From Manduca sexta (lineage: Eukaryota; Arthropoda; Insecta; Lepidoptera; Sphingidae): 64,000 nt of DNA. Location of the stretch: the NCBI RefSeq assembly GCF_014839805.1, contig NC_051142.1, positions 2,666,001 to 2,730,000 of the forward strand, written 5' to 3'. Positions 38,776 through 49,519 of the stretch are shown here, one piece after another (position 1 is the first letter of the stretch; each line of letters opens with the position of its first letter). The notes below the pieces were generated by a model that was not told where the DNA came from, made no database searches, and was given only the letters and a program-made list of their open reading frames with translations. A program made the translations under genes and the position numbers.

Positions 38776-39951
38776 TTGTATATAAGTGAAGTTCACGCTG
38801 TGTACACAGATTTTTCCAAGGCCTTCGACGTAGTTGATCACGTCCTTTTAATAAAAAAGCTGGGTCATGCTGGAATTTGTGGTTCACTGTTAAGATGGTG
38901 TGAATCATATCTTTCAAATCGATCACAACTCATCAAGGTTAGAGGTTTTAAATCCAGAACCAGTTTAGTTCCTTCTGGCGTGCCTCAGGGCTCGCACCTT
39001 GGGCCTTTGCTATTCTTAGTGTTTGTCAATGATTTGTGCTCGACTATAACATCCAAATACCAGTTATACGCTGATGATTTAAAATTATATCGGGTTATCA
39101 ATAGGCCATATGACATACTTTGCTTGCAAAGAGATATCGACAATATAAGTAGTTGGTGCTCCAATAATAAAATGGTAATAAACACATGTAAATGTTTTCA
39201 CTTAAAACTTTCAAGAAAAATATATCCTTTTAGTGCTTATGATACTATAAATAATATCCCTATTAAAGAAGTTTCTAGTATGCGTAACGTGACCATTTAT
39301 TTTTCGTCACAAAACGGGATATCGGTTTATTTACGTCAAGCATAAAAAAAAACAATGAAAAAAGAAATAACACACGCTTTTTAGAAAATTTGTACTTCAG
39401 CGGCCGACTAGACACTCCAACGTCAGAGGAAGCCCGCAGCCGTCCCTAATGCGCTGAAGAGGGCCACGGCCGGGCGGTACTAATAAGGCACTTTTTCCGC
39501 GAGACCAAAAAAAAAAAAAAACATTTCATTGTTAGATAATTATAAATTTAAAATATTGTGAAAAATACAAATGTTCAATTTTATTTCTATTTGTCTAAAG
39601 AAAACGTTATTTTATTACAGCTTTTTTTTTTTATATATTGTCATTAGTTATCAACATCGTTTTCAGAACTGCAATCTGTAACTGAGTTTTTTCAGATGTC
39701 CACATTTTATTCATTACAGAAAAGATTCGTAGGCCTTGTAGCCAAGTAGCAGCCCCGTCGGCTTTTACATTTTCGCACGGTTTCGAAAAACGGGACAATT
39801 TTATGTCCCCGAGTTTTTTCTGGGGACACCGGGACAGATTATCGTAAAACGGGACAGTCCCGTTCAAATCGGGACGTCTGGTCACGTTAAGTATGCGGGA
39901 CTTGGGTGTTATAGTCGACTCAAAATTAAATTTTTGTGAGCATATTATAAA
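38776..39951 (+). pseudogene. 5'-truncated CR1/Jockey-like LINE reverse transcriptase, split by a hAT insertion
   Basis: The frame 38776-39284 carries reverse transcriptase motifs in order: YTDFSKAFD (catalytic Asp), SGVPQGSHLGPLLF, and YADDLKLY (the catalytic YADD). After the hAT insertion the frame resumes at 39898 with RDLGVIVDSKLNFCEHI. It lacks the N-terminal part and the endonuclease, and is interrupted, so it is dead. The end joins the 'gcaaatcaatttcaagcgg' block that recurs in all units. Confidence 0.85.
39285..39889 (-). mobile_element. hAT transposon deletion derivative with perfect TSD
   Basis: It is bounded by perfect 11-bp inverted repeats (taacgtgacca and tggtcacgtta) and a perfect 8-bp target duplication AGTATGCG (39277-39284 and 39890-39897). 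A minus-strand frame at 39631-39885 carries a segment like the hAT C-terminal dimerisation region (FSVMNKMWTSEKTQLQ). It also contains a piece of the GC-rich retroposon (about 39398-39516), so it is itself nested. It inserted into the LINE. Confidence 0.85.
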
Positions 39952-39959
39952 AAAAGCAA

Positions 39960-41340
39960 ATCAATTTCAAGCGGATTTTGTTTTGATGAATCTGTAAATG
40001 AATTTAAAATCAATTTCATAGTTTTTTCCTTGTTCTGTGATTATAATTTGAAATGAGATAAGTAGGGATTGTTATTGCGTGGATTCGTTTTTTGAAAATT
40101 CTAATAGTATTGAATATAAGCAGATACTCGTGATACATACTTACTAGAAAAAGTAAACCAATATTAAAATACAAAAGTAAGTATAAGGATATTAATAATT
40201 GTTATCATTACAAATTTATTTACCAATACACAACCAATGAAAATAGAGACTTTATAAAATATGTTTTCGGTTTCCTCCATAAACAAAATGATCGAAACAA
40301 ACTGAGACCAAATAACTTTATATCGCGCTAAGTATTAAGCCTTGTGCAGACAGACTTGAAACGCGCGGCGCTCGCTCGACACAAGACAACGCGTTGTCTC
40401 CATTCGATAAAACGCGTTGGCTTGTGAGTTGTGATACTAACGCGTTCCCTTTGAAAATGCTGTTTACTTAGGATGATAGGGTATTTAAAATATTTTTACT
40501 TATAACTTTTAAAAAATATGTACGTCGTATAATTTTTTAAACAGAAGAAATCATTGAAATGTTGAAGAATTTACAAGTTATGAGTAATTGAAATTAGTAC
40601 TTCCTAATTATACACCCCTACTAAGGGGTGTGTGTCCCGCCCTGTGGATTCGGGCAGGAGTTACTCAATTTTGGTTGGTTTAAATCAAGAAAGCAGTCAT
40701 AATATAGATGATACAATCCACATGTTAGCAATTGGAATATCGGAAAAGCTATAATTCTTAACTTATTTAATTACCTACATTACTCTTGTCGCACAATGGT
40801 TAAGGCCTTAGCTCTGAATATCGTGTTCAGTGTAGAGGTACTTATTACCTACTGAGATATCCAAATACATTCGATTTTTTGTCGAATTACTGTGTTGCGA
40901 GCATAAAAATACCGTGATCTAGACAAAATTATTGTGAATCAATAACACCAACGTAACTAGGAGGCAGCGATGATATAATCATTGTATCGTTTTTATCCTA
41001 ATGTTATTAACGGGTCGGCACATACACGCACTTTTAGTCATTAACTACACTTATCCGCATTCCGAGTGGTCGGCAAGCTAACGGGAGGCAGTGCGTCGCC
41101 AACACTCTGTTTTAGTGAAGATAAAACTATTTTCAATAGAAACACTACAGCTCAAAGGCGATATTAAATTTTGTTTTTTTTCGGTCTACTTTTGTGGCCG
41201 ACTGTACACGGAGACACTGGACGGGAGATTACACACTTGTTAATGTAATAAATTATATATTAATATTATAAAGTCGAAGAGGTTGTTTGTGTGAACGCGC
41301 TAATCTCAGAAACTGCTAAACCGATATTGATTTTTTTTCA
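39960..41340 (+). repeat. Unit spacer upstream of gene B
   Basis: Parallel to 35430-36420, with the acgcgttg block at about 40360-40470, then 40620-41330 matched by 49515-50170 in reverse and, in part, 55075-55170. No gene seen. Confidence 0.6.
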
Positions 41341-41805
41341 CTAATACGAAGCTAAATTACTCCTAAGTGCTATAATAAAAATATTAATATTAGCCCTGTA
41401 TTATATACTGTCCCACTGTTGGGCATGGGCCTCCTCTACTACTGAGAGGGAATAGGTCTTAGTCCACCACGCTGGCCTAATGCGGGTTGGTAGACTTCAC
41501 ACACCCTCGAAAAATCCTAACAGAGAATTTCTCAGGTATGCAGGTTTCCTCACGATGTTTTCCTGCACCGTTAAAGCAAGCGATAATTCATAAAGAATAC
41601 ACACATAATTTTCTTAGAAAAGTCAGAGGTGTGTGCCCTTGGGATTTGAATCTGCGGACATTCGTCTCGACAGTCCGTTACACAACCAACTAGGCTATCG
41701 CCGCTTCAACCTACGTATAAGCCTATAGGCTACTTTGTCCAAGGAAAATATTTATCCCGGAAAAACTTTTCCACGCGGACGGAATCACAGGCAAAAGCTA
41801 GTATA
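41270..41805 (+). mobile_element. Helitron-like element split by a SINE
   Basis: Halves at 41270-41378 ('cgcgctaatctcag') and 41715-41805 (ending 'ggcaaaagctagt') match the intact copies at 49330-49515 and 52749-52930. CTAGT is the terminal signature of lepidopteran Helitron-like elements. Confidence 0.6.
41380..41706 (-). mobile_element. tRNA-derived SINE, lepidopteran type
   Basis: On minus it starts 'agcggcgatagcctagttgg', which contains an A-box, followed by the B-box region 'gcagattcaaatcccaag', and runs to the tail 'ctgtcccactgttgggc' in reverse. The full head and tail are present. It inserted in the Helitron-like element upstream of gene B. Confidence 0.85.
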
Positions 41806-41875
41806 ATAAAAAAAGTATTACCAAGGTATAAAATTTGATTAGATTATGCAAAAAATATTGAAAATATATATTATA

Positions 41876-41945
41876 GGGAACCAATCGATTTAATATCACC
41901 CGTAGCAACGGGTATAAAATGAAACTGTTCAATATTTTCATCAGT
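41876..41945 (+). promoter_or_regulatory. Core promoter of peptide gene B
   Basis: TATAAAA at 41913 and TCAGT with A at 41943 (spacing 30). GGGAACCAATCGATTT and the acccgtagcaacgggt dyad precede it. The first exon 41943-41971 ends in a GC donor (gcaagt). Confidence 0.8.
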
Positions 41946-42229
41946 CGCGTATTTATTTATATAAAAGATAGGCAAGTCTCTGAATAGTACTGCTTCGTGT
42001 TCGTGCAATAATTTTAGCAATTTAAAGGGTATGATTTTCTTATTATTTTAAATCTTATATTTGTGCATATTTTTTAATTTTTGTTACTAAATCACATATT
42101 ATCGTGTAAAACATTTGAACGAAACTTATAAAAAGTCTTTACATACATTATGAAAAATACAATACGAGAGAAGGAGCGAATAAACTGAACGTTTTAATAA
42201 AATTTGAACGTTATTATTTCAGATTCACA

Positions 42230-43290
42230 ATGAAGGGGCTTCATCTGATATTTTTCTTACTAATCGGCTGCTTTTCGTTATATAACGCGGTACCGGTGAT
42301 CGGACCTGCACCACAGCCTTTTCTTGATACTATAAAGAGATGTGACAAGTCGAAGGGCTGTATACTTAATGAATCCGGAGATGTAAACGTGTAAGGGCCC
42401 AATTGCTTTAAATCTTTTGCTACTATAAATATGGTTGGGAAAAAAGTTCGTGGTGCTTTTCTGAAATTAGCTGTTTGTTCGAAGAAGTTTGGCGTTATTT
42501 ATATGATAATCCACATCATAACTTTTTTGTTTTGGTTTCGCGGAGAAAGTCCCTTATTACTACCGCCCAGCCTTCGTGAGGGGCGACGGAGCGGTTATGC
42601 TGGGGTAACCGTGCCTTACGGCCCAGCGTTGAGCTGCCCGGATTTGATGACGACCTTCGGGCGACCGCCGGGTCGAGTCCCTAACCCTAAGTACAACTAA
42701 CCTACGCACGGCCTGCCAGCTAAAACTGCGCGGTGGCCCTCTTCGGCGCATTAGGGACGGCTGCGGGCTTCCTCTGACGGAACTGTCTAAGTCTTCGTCC
42801 GCAGCCGCCCCTGCGCGGTGCCGCCTTGCGGCCCGTCTCCTATTTGGGGCTCAGAAGCCCCCGCGCACCGAAGAACGCCTCGGCGTCTGCGGCAGCATGA
42901 GGGCAACTACACACTGCCGTCCATCCCGGGGGTCACCACAATGTGCTAAATATGCACAACCTACACCAGAGGCGGACAGCCCCCTGCTGCCCGCCGGCGA
43001 CCCCCCGATGGCCCCTATTAGTCGCCTCTTACGACAGGCAGGGGATACCGTGGTGGAATTCTACAAACGCCCCCAGTCCACAGGGCGGATGATAAACCAT
43101 ATCAAGGCACGTTGGAAACACTTTTGACATATAAATAGACGTCAGAAACCGTTGAACGTATTTGGATGACATGCTTGTTACCGAGAAAGCCTTGTCGCGG
43201 CTACATCCAAATTGAAAATAGGATTATATGTTTTAATCTTAAATATTTTTTATTTTGTTCTGTTTCAGTAATAACAACAAGCAAAGCTGA
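42230..43290 (+). CDS. Secreted small peptide, cluster copy B
   Basis: Exons 42230-42390 and 43269-43290 give 60 residues: signal peptide MKGLHLIFFLLIGCFSLYNA, then VPVIGPAPQPFLDTIKRC, a C-x5-C pair (Cys38, Cys44), ILNESG and a tail ending NNNKQS. NA|VP is a plausible cleavage with X-Pro dipeptides after it. Very close to copy E, with few changes (VP/AP, LNES/FNDS). The second intron is swollen by a GC-rich retroposon (about 42517-43090) but keeps good splice sites. AATAAA at 43369. Function unknown; an immune peptide is the best guess. Confidence 0.78.
42517..43090 (-). mobile_element. GC-rich retroposon in gene B intron
   Basis: It is flanked by an imperfect 15-bp target duplication (atgataatccacatc and atgataaaccatatc). 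The A-rich end lies on the left, so the element is on minus. Similar copies: 45345-45880 (minus), 57484-57730 (plus, tail part), 36423-36660 (plus, head part). It is absent from the introns of A and E, so it came after the gene duplication. Confidence 0.75.
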
Positions 43291-43429
43291 TATAAATCTT
43301 AGGAAGTGATCATTCGCGCCCCGGGCGGAGGCACGACAATGTAACAAACAAGCAATAAGCTTTCTAAAAATAAATAAGTGTGAAATGTAACATTTTGTCT
43401 CTTTTTATATTTCGTATGTTTCCCACTCG

Positions 43430-44700
43430 TGTCCTTATACGAAAATAATAAAAAAGTATAAATTTACCAAATAATAATTCCAAAAACTCAGATTATTAGT
43501 TTAGATTTCTTGTATACGGACAAACAATTCTTTTGTTCCTTTATCTCCTTTCTTGTATCTAAGATATTTTTCTTTTTATTCTTTTTGTATAAATTGTTTT
43601 AATCGTAGGTCCTTTATTGTGTTTAAAATATGATTTATTTATGAAAATAGATTTGAGAGTTTAATATATGCACAAGTTACGATAACTCAACAGTAGAATC
43701 CCGATTATCCGAATCAATTAAATCCAGTGGCATTTCGGATAATCGATTTCAAAGTCAAATAAAACAATATAATTATTATTAAGTAATGAGTTTTACGTAT
43801 GTACGTCGTTTTGAAAAACGATATGAGACAATACGTGCTAGAATTATAGTGAATGACATAATGACAATGTAATTTACAATTTTGGTCGAAAATAATTTGT
43901 TATTGATCTTTGGCGTAATGAATCACATCTTTTCATTACAGCCAAGTCCTGATGCTTTTCAGTTGTCACAACTGTAAGGGATCCGATTCCTCCTATCTTT
44001 CACATCAATTAAAACATACATCTATAGTATAGATAGTCCTTGACATACATCTACAATGTCAGCCTCCTCTTCATCTTCATTCTTGTAAGTATTTAAATCG
44101 TTTTTAATGTCTGATATCGTAGATACTCCTGCTCCATATATTTGCGTCAACTTACTGCCAGATTCACTATTTTTTATACTCTCAATTATTCATTTTGTCG
44201 TTAAGATATAACATTCGTCTTTTTCGTTTGAATATTTTAGATTTCCAACGCAAAATGTTACAAAAATAAAAGACAACCGATCAGTTAAATGTTATTATAC
44301 AAAATTAAACAATAACAAATACTATGACAAAGGAGAGCGAGAGCAAAGGTTCGGATGCGCGTGTAAACTTGTCGTTACGCGTTTAGTTGTGCGATACAAT
44401 TTTTTAAATTAGCGCTTTGAGCCGTGACTCCAGTCCAGATAATCGGATATTCGGATAACCATAGTTTGGATAGTCGGGTTTCTATTGTATTTGTAACGGA
44501 TCTATTCGTTAGATATGCCTTTTTGGAAACTTAAGTGTGGCGCCATTTGTGGCGCCAAAAATGTACTAAAATAGTAACAATTGTAAGTATTGCGGGCATA
44601 ACTAACGATTTAAGCCAATATCGATATAGTGTCATATTTTAGAAGGAAAGTTTTTGTGTGTATGTACTACGTATATTTATTTTATTATCGTTTTTTTTTT
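43430..44700 (+). repeat. Unit spacer downstream of gene B
   Basis: Holds 'caattcttttgttcctttatc' type sequence found downstream of other copies, the Tigger-like element (43691-44487), and 'taacgatttaagccaatatc'. No gene seen. Confidence 0.6.
43691..44487. mobile_element. Tigger/pogo-like DNA transposon remnant
   Basis: The ends cagtagaatcccgattatcc and, inverted, 'tagtcgggtttctattg' are pogo/Tigger-type termini. No transposase frame survives. Shorter relics of the same insertion lie at 47235-47460 and 51412-51602 in the inverted units, so it predates the duplication. Confidence 0.7.
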
Positions 44701-45345
44701 TTTTTTTTTTTATTTCTTTGAATGACGAGACGAGCTTGCCGATCGTCTGGTGGTAAGTGATAACTGTCTGTCCCGACAACCAGAAGTGACCAAGTTTTAA
44801 CAAACGTATTTTGGATCACCTTTTGCTGATATTCGTAATGTGACTAAGTTAATATTATATAAAGTAGACAAAACATAACTTTCTTAAGTATATCTTCCCA
44901 CAATATTTTCTATATATTCCCATATATTAATTAAGGGACCTATTATTTATTATTTGTGATACATAAAACTTGTGTCGCAGGGTATCAGAATATTAAGCTG
45001 TTCAATATAGGAAAGACAAAGGAAGATCGAGTTGACAATTTATTAAAATAAACAGGTATTGAACAAATAAATATAAAGTCACGTCCATATAAACGTTCAT
45101 CGCAAGAGGATTTTTGACTTTGTTTTCATTTTGTGCGGTTTTTAAATATGTAACAGCAATTAGTACAAAAAGAAATACTTTTGTGAAAACAGCATTCAAA
45201 TTCGAAACTTATTTCAAATATTGCTAGTACAGGAGTAGGCATATCGCTTCATTTCTTTCGTTCGCACGCATTGTAATTCCCGCTAACGTCATACGCAAGT
45301 ATTTCGTCCTTTTTCTGTTTTTTGACACTCACCCTTTCTTTTTTT
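44700..45345. other. Turning point of the inverted units
   Basis: A T-run at about 44690-44712, a SINE tail, then AT-rich sequence. A minus-strand frame 45002-45199 begins with a hydrophobic stretch that could be a signal peptide (MNAVFTKVFLFVLIAVTYLK) but has no confirmed homologue; it is listed as a lead only. Confidence 0.3.
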
Positions 45346-45880
45346 TGTTTCGCGGATCAAGTGCTTTATGACTACCGCTCTGCCTTAATGGAAGGCGACT
45401 GCACAGTTATGTTGCAGTCACCGTGCCTAACGACTCGGCGTTGAGCCGCCCGGTTTGAGACAAGTGGGCGGAGTCCATAACCTATATAGATAATAGAACG
45501 CACGGCATACCAACTAAAATCCCGCGGTGGCCCTCTTCGGCGCATTAGAGACGGCTACGGGCTTACTCTGACGGAAGTGTCTAAGTCGTCGTCCGCAGCT
45601 GCCCCTGCGCAGTGCCGCCTGGTGCGGCCCGTCTCTTACGAGGGAGGAAGGCTCAGAAGCCCCCGTACAATTGCAGCACGCTGTCGGCGTCAACGGCAGC
45701 TTGAGACCTACCTGCCCCGCTATCGGCCATCCCGCGGGTAACCACAATATGCGTAATGTGCACAACGTACACTAAGGGCGGACGGTCTCCCGATGGCCCC
45801 TATTAGTTGCCTTTTGCGACAGGCAGTGAATATCGTGGTGAAATTCTCCAAACGCCCCCAATCCTCAGGGCGGAACACTC
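45345..45880 (-). mobile_element. GC-rich retroposon copy
   Basis: Nearly the full length of the 42517-43090 element in the same orientation, ending at 'cagggcgga' beside the unit sequence 'acctaatttcaattactc'. No usable frame. Confidence 0.7.
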
Positions 45881-45889
45881 ACCCCTACT

Positions 45890-47800
45890 ACCTAATTTCA
45901 ATTACTCATAACTTGTGGATTTTTTAATAGAATTCCAATGATTTCTACAGTTTAAAAAAATATACGACGTACATATTTTGTACAAATTATAAGTGAAAAT
46001 AAGTCAAATACCCTATCATCCTAAGTAAACTGTATTTTCAAAGGGAACGCGTTAGTATCACAACTCACAAGCCAACGTGCGTTTTATCGAATGGAGACAA
46101 CGCGTTGTCTTGTGTCGAGCGAGCGCCGCGCGTTTCAAGTATGTCTGCACAAGGCTTAATACTTAGCGCGATATAAAGTTAATTGGTCTCAGTTTGTTTC
46201 GAGCATTTTGTTTATGGAGGAAACCGAAAACATATTTTATAAGATCTCTGTTTTCATCTGTTGTGCATTGGTAATCAAATTTGTTATGATAACAATTATT
46301 AATATCCTTATATTTACTTATGTGTTTAAATATTGGTTTACTTTTTTCTAATAAGAATATATCACGTGTATCTGTTTATATTAAATTCTATTAGAATTTA
46401 CCTTTTCGAGGGACCCACGGTAATTCTATTTTGCGAATTTTTTACAATAATCACGCAATAACAATCTCTACTTATTCGATTTCAAATTATAATCACAGAA
46501 TAAGGAAAAATCTATGAAATTGATTTTGATTTGCTTTTATTTATATTACTTATATCTGGCCAAGTGTGTTTTTGGCAAGTCATTGTCCATATTCTTTGTA
46601 ATGCTCAAAATATAATCAGGTTTACACAGGACTTTTTCAGCCGGGGTTACCAGTAATAAGACTTAACATCTCATGTCTCAGGATGGCGAGCGCGGTGGAA
46701 TACCAAACAATACTTTGTAATTCAAGGCGTTAAATGGTGTTTCTATTGTTTATGGGCGGTCGTATCGCTTACCATCAGGCGAACGAAAAGCTCGTCTCGT
46801 CATTCAAAGACATAAAAAAATAATAATAAAACGATAATAAAATAAAAATACGTCCACATGTACCACACAAACACTTTATTTCTAAAATATGACACTATAT
46901 CGATATTGACTTAAATCGTTAGTTATGCCCGCAATCATTGCAATTATTATTGTTTTAGTACATTTTTAAGGATTTTTAGTTATTGTTACTTAGAAACATG
47001 TTTATTTATTATAACGCGTAACATTTTGCGTTGGAAATCTAAAATATTCAAGCGTAAAAGACTAATGTTGTCTCTTAACGACAAAATGAATATAATTGAG
47101 GATTATAGTCGGGGTGGGTCAGCTTCAATAAGACTCTATTTATTGTAGTGTAAACTTTAATGCATTTAACAACTAACTTAGCCTAAATACACTCGTGCGC
47201 CATGGTCTACGTGCCTCTCCCGGTGATTCACTACGTCAAAGATTAATAATAAATTATTTTCAACCAAAATTGTAAATTTACATTGTCATTTTGTCACTCA
47301 TTATAATTCTAAGACGTATTGTTTTTGATATCGTTTTTCAAAATGACGTACATACGTAAAACTCATTACATAATAAAGTGTATTGTTTTATTTGACTTTG
47401 AAATCGATTATCAGAAAATGCCACTGGTTTTAATTGATTCGAATAATCGGGATTCTACTGTACACATAAAAATAATAGTTGAGTTATCATAACTTGTGCA
47501 TATAATATAGTAAACTCTCAAATCTATTTACATAAATAAATCATATTTTAAACACAATAAAGAACCAGCGATTAGGAAAATGTATACAAAAAAAAAAAAT
47601 TAAAAAGAATAATAGCTAAGACTCAAAGGAAATAATGAACATAAGAATTTTTGGTCTGTTTTTTACAAAAAATATAAACTAATATTCTGAATTGCTGAAA
47701 TTTGGTGAATTTATACTTATATATTGTTTTCGTATATTTAAGAACATGAGTGGAAAACATATTAAATATAAAAAAGGACAGTAAAATATTACATTTCACA
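45890..47800 (-). repeat. Unit spacer on the far side of gene C
   Basis: Inverted relative to 34430-36420: the acgcgttg block at about 46030-46150, the LINE tail near 46530, the SINE at 46650-46815, a retroelement end at 47105-47230 and the Tigger relic to 47460. No gene seen. Confidence 0.6.
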
Positions 47801-47891
47801 CGTATTTATTATAGAAAGCTTATTGCTTGTTTGTTACATTGTCGTGCCTCCGCCCGGGGCGCTAATGATCGCATTCTAGGATTTCATCAGG

Positions 47892-48899
47892 TTAACGCAT
47901 TTCATTCCCACTACTGAAACAGAACAAAAATTTAAAAAATCAGTAATGTGCGTTCGGGTAAGATCGGATACGGGGTAAGATCGTATAATGAAAAAATACC
48001 ACGAATCTATGGTTATTTTTTAGTTTAAGTTATGTAGGCGGCTACGCTGTCTCTTTTTGCCCCACCCTATATACCACAGTTGATGCTACGACCAAGAACG
48101 GGTGCGCTATGTGCATTGAAACAAAAAAGGTGGATTTCGCTGTTCTTAACATTTTTGAGACTTCTGTTTGATTTTGTGGACCTTATCATACTAGCATTAG
48201 AAGCATTATTAGAACGGATTCCGAACTTACCCCGCGAAAGTCTGATCTTTTCTAAGGGTTTTAAATTTCTATACAGATATTATCATCTAATTTTAAGCTT
48301 ACACAGAAAGAATTGGAAGATGATTAAATTATCACATAAAGTAGCATTAATAATAACCAGTTTTATGTATAAAATGTTGGTATCGCTTAAATATTTTATA
48401 AGAAAAGAAAATATTTTCGAGACTCCTCGCAACACACCGAAAAAACAAAATTAGCCGAACGCACTCTAATTAAGATAAAAAAATTAATATTTTTTTCAAT
48501 TTGGATGTAGCTGCGCCGAAATTTTGTCGGCAACAGGTATGTCATCCAAATCCGGTCAGCGGTTTCTGACAATTTATTTATCAAATGTTTCCTTTTCAAC
48601 GTGTCTAGATATGGTTTATTATATAAATAACACCAAAGTTATTTGACCAAAAAACTAATTTTAAAAAATCATCACGAATTTTTTCTCCAACCGTAGTTAT
48701 TTATAGTAGCACAAGATTTAAAACAATTCGGACCTTACCTGCTTACATTTCCAGAGTCATTTATTAAACAATTCTTCGAATTCTTACATTCCTTTATGGT
48801 ATCCAAAAAAGGCTGTGGATTAGGTTCGAGCGCCGATACCGCATTATAAAACGAAAAGTAACAAATAAGTAAAATAAATGTTAGATGAAGCCACTTCAT
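47892..48899 (-). CDS. Secreted small peptide, cluster copy C
   Basis: Minus-strand exons 48899-48739 and 47913-47892 give 60 residues: signal peptide MKWLHLTFILLICYFSFYNA, then a Pro-containing stretch, Cys38 and Cys44 (ECKNSKNC), LINDSG, and a tail ending SSSGNEMR that differs from the NNNKQS of A, B and E. An inverted-repeat transposon (47948-48464) inserted in the second intron, ending about 28 bases from the acceptor (ctgtttcag), so splicing may be affected. An AATAAA lies at 47810-47805 on minus. The protein is closest to A and D. The frame is intact; expression is untested. Confidence 0.7.
47948..48464. mobile_element. DNA transposon with short TIRs in intron of gene C
   Basis: Gtgcgttcgg at 47948 and its exact complement ending at 48464 are the termini. 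Inside is a 124-codon plus-strand frame (48080-48454, Leu/Lys-rich) with no domain I recognise. The interval is absent from the matching introns of A and E. The target duplication could not be fixed. Confidence 0.65.
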
Positions 48900-49161
48900 T
48901 GTGAATCTGAAAGAATAACATTCAAAGTTTATTAAGACGGTCAGTTTATTCGCTCCTTCACTCGTATTGTATTTTTCATAATGTATGTAAAGACTTTTTT
49001 ATAAGTTTCGTTAAAATGCTTTACACGATAATAAGTGATTTAGTAACAAAAAATCAAAAATATGCACAAATTAATTAAGATTTAAAATAATAAGAAAATC
49101 ATAACCTTTAAATTGCAAAAATAATTCCAAGACACGAAGCAGTGCCCTTAAAACACTTTAC

Positions 49162-49267
49162 CTATCTTTTATATAAATAAATACGCGACTGATGAAAATA
49201 TTGAACAGTTTCATTTTATACCCGTTGCTACGGGTGATATTAAATCGATTGGTTCCCTATAATACAT
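49162..49267 (-). promoter_or_regulatory. Core promoter and first exon of peptide gene C
   Basis: On minus, TATAAAA begins at 49220 and the initiator A is at 49190 (spacing 30). The exon 49190-49162 ends gatag before gtaaag. The accaat box and the acccgt/acgggt dyad lie upstream. Confidence 0.78.
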
Positions 49268-49329
49268 ATTTTCAATATTTTTTGCATAACCTAATCAAAT
49301 TTTATACCTTTGTAATACTCTTATATTAT

Positions 49330-49515
49330 ACTAGCTTTTGCCTGCGATGCCGCCCGCGCGAAAAAGCTTTTCCGAGATAAATATTTTCCCTGGATAAAGT
49401 AGCCTATAGCACTTAGGAGTAATTTAGCTTCGTATTAGTGAAAAAAAAACAATATTGGTTTAGCAGTTCCTGAGATTAGCGCGTTCACACAAACAACCTC
49501 TTCGACTTTATAATA
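49330..49515 (-). mobile_element. Helitron-like non-autonomous element
   Basis: On minus it runs from 'tcgaagaggttgtttgtg' to 'ggcaaaagctagt'. Same family as 52749-52930 and 52929-53924. It is part of the ancestral unit because it sits at the same distance upstream of copies A to E, in part or in full. Confidence 0.6.
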
Positions 49516-49519
49516 TTAA

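Noticed and set aside
42431..43127. Frames with Pro/Arg-rich protein in the gene B intron
   Set aside because: They come from the GC-rich retroposon, recur in its other copies with frame changes, and show no domain.
37195..49380. Frames reading 'MKILNSFILYPLLRVILNRLVPYN' type protein upstream of A, C and E
   Set aside because: They are antisense or sense reads of the conserved promoter and intron 1 region (the TATA box reads as FILY), repeated because the unit is duplicated; not a protein family.
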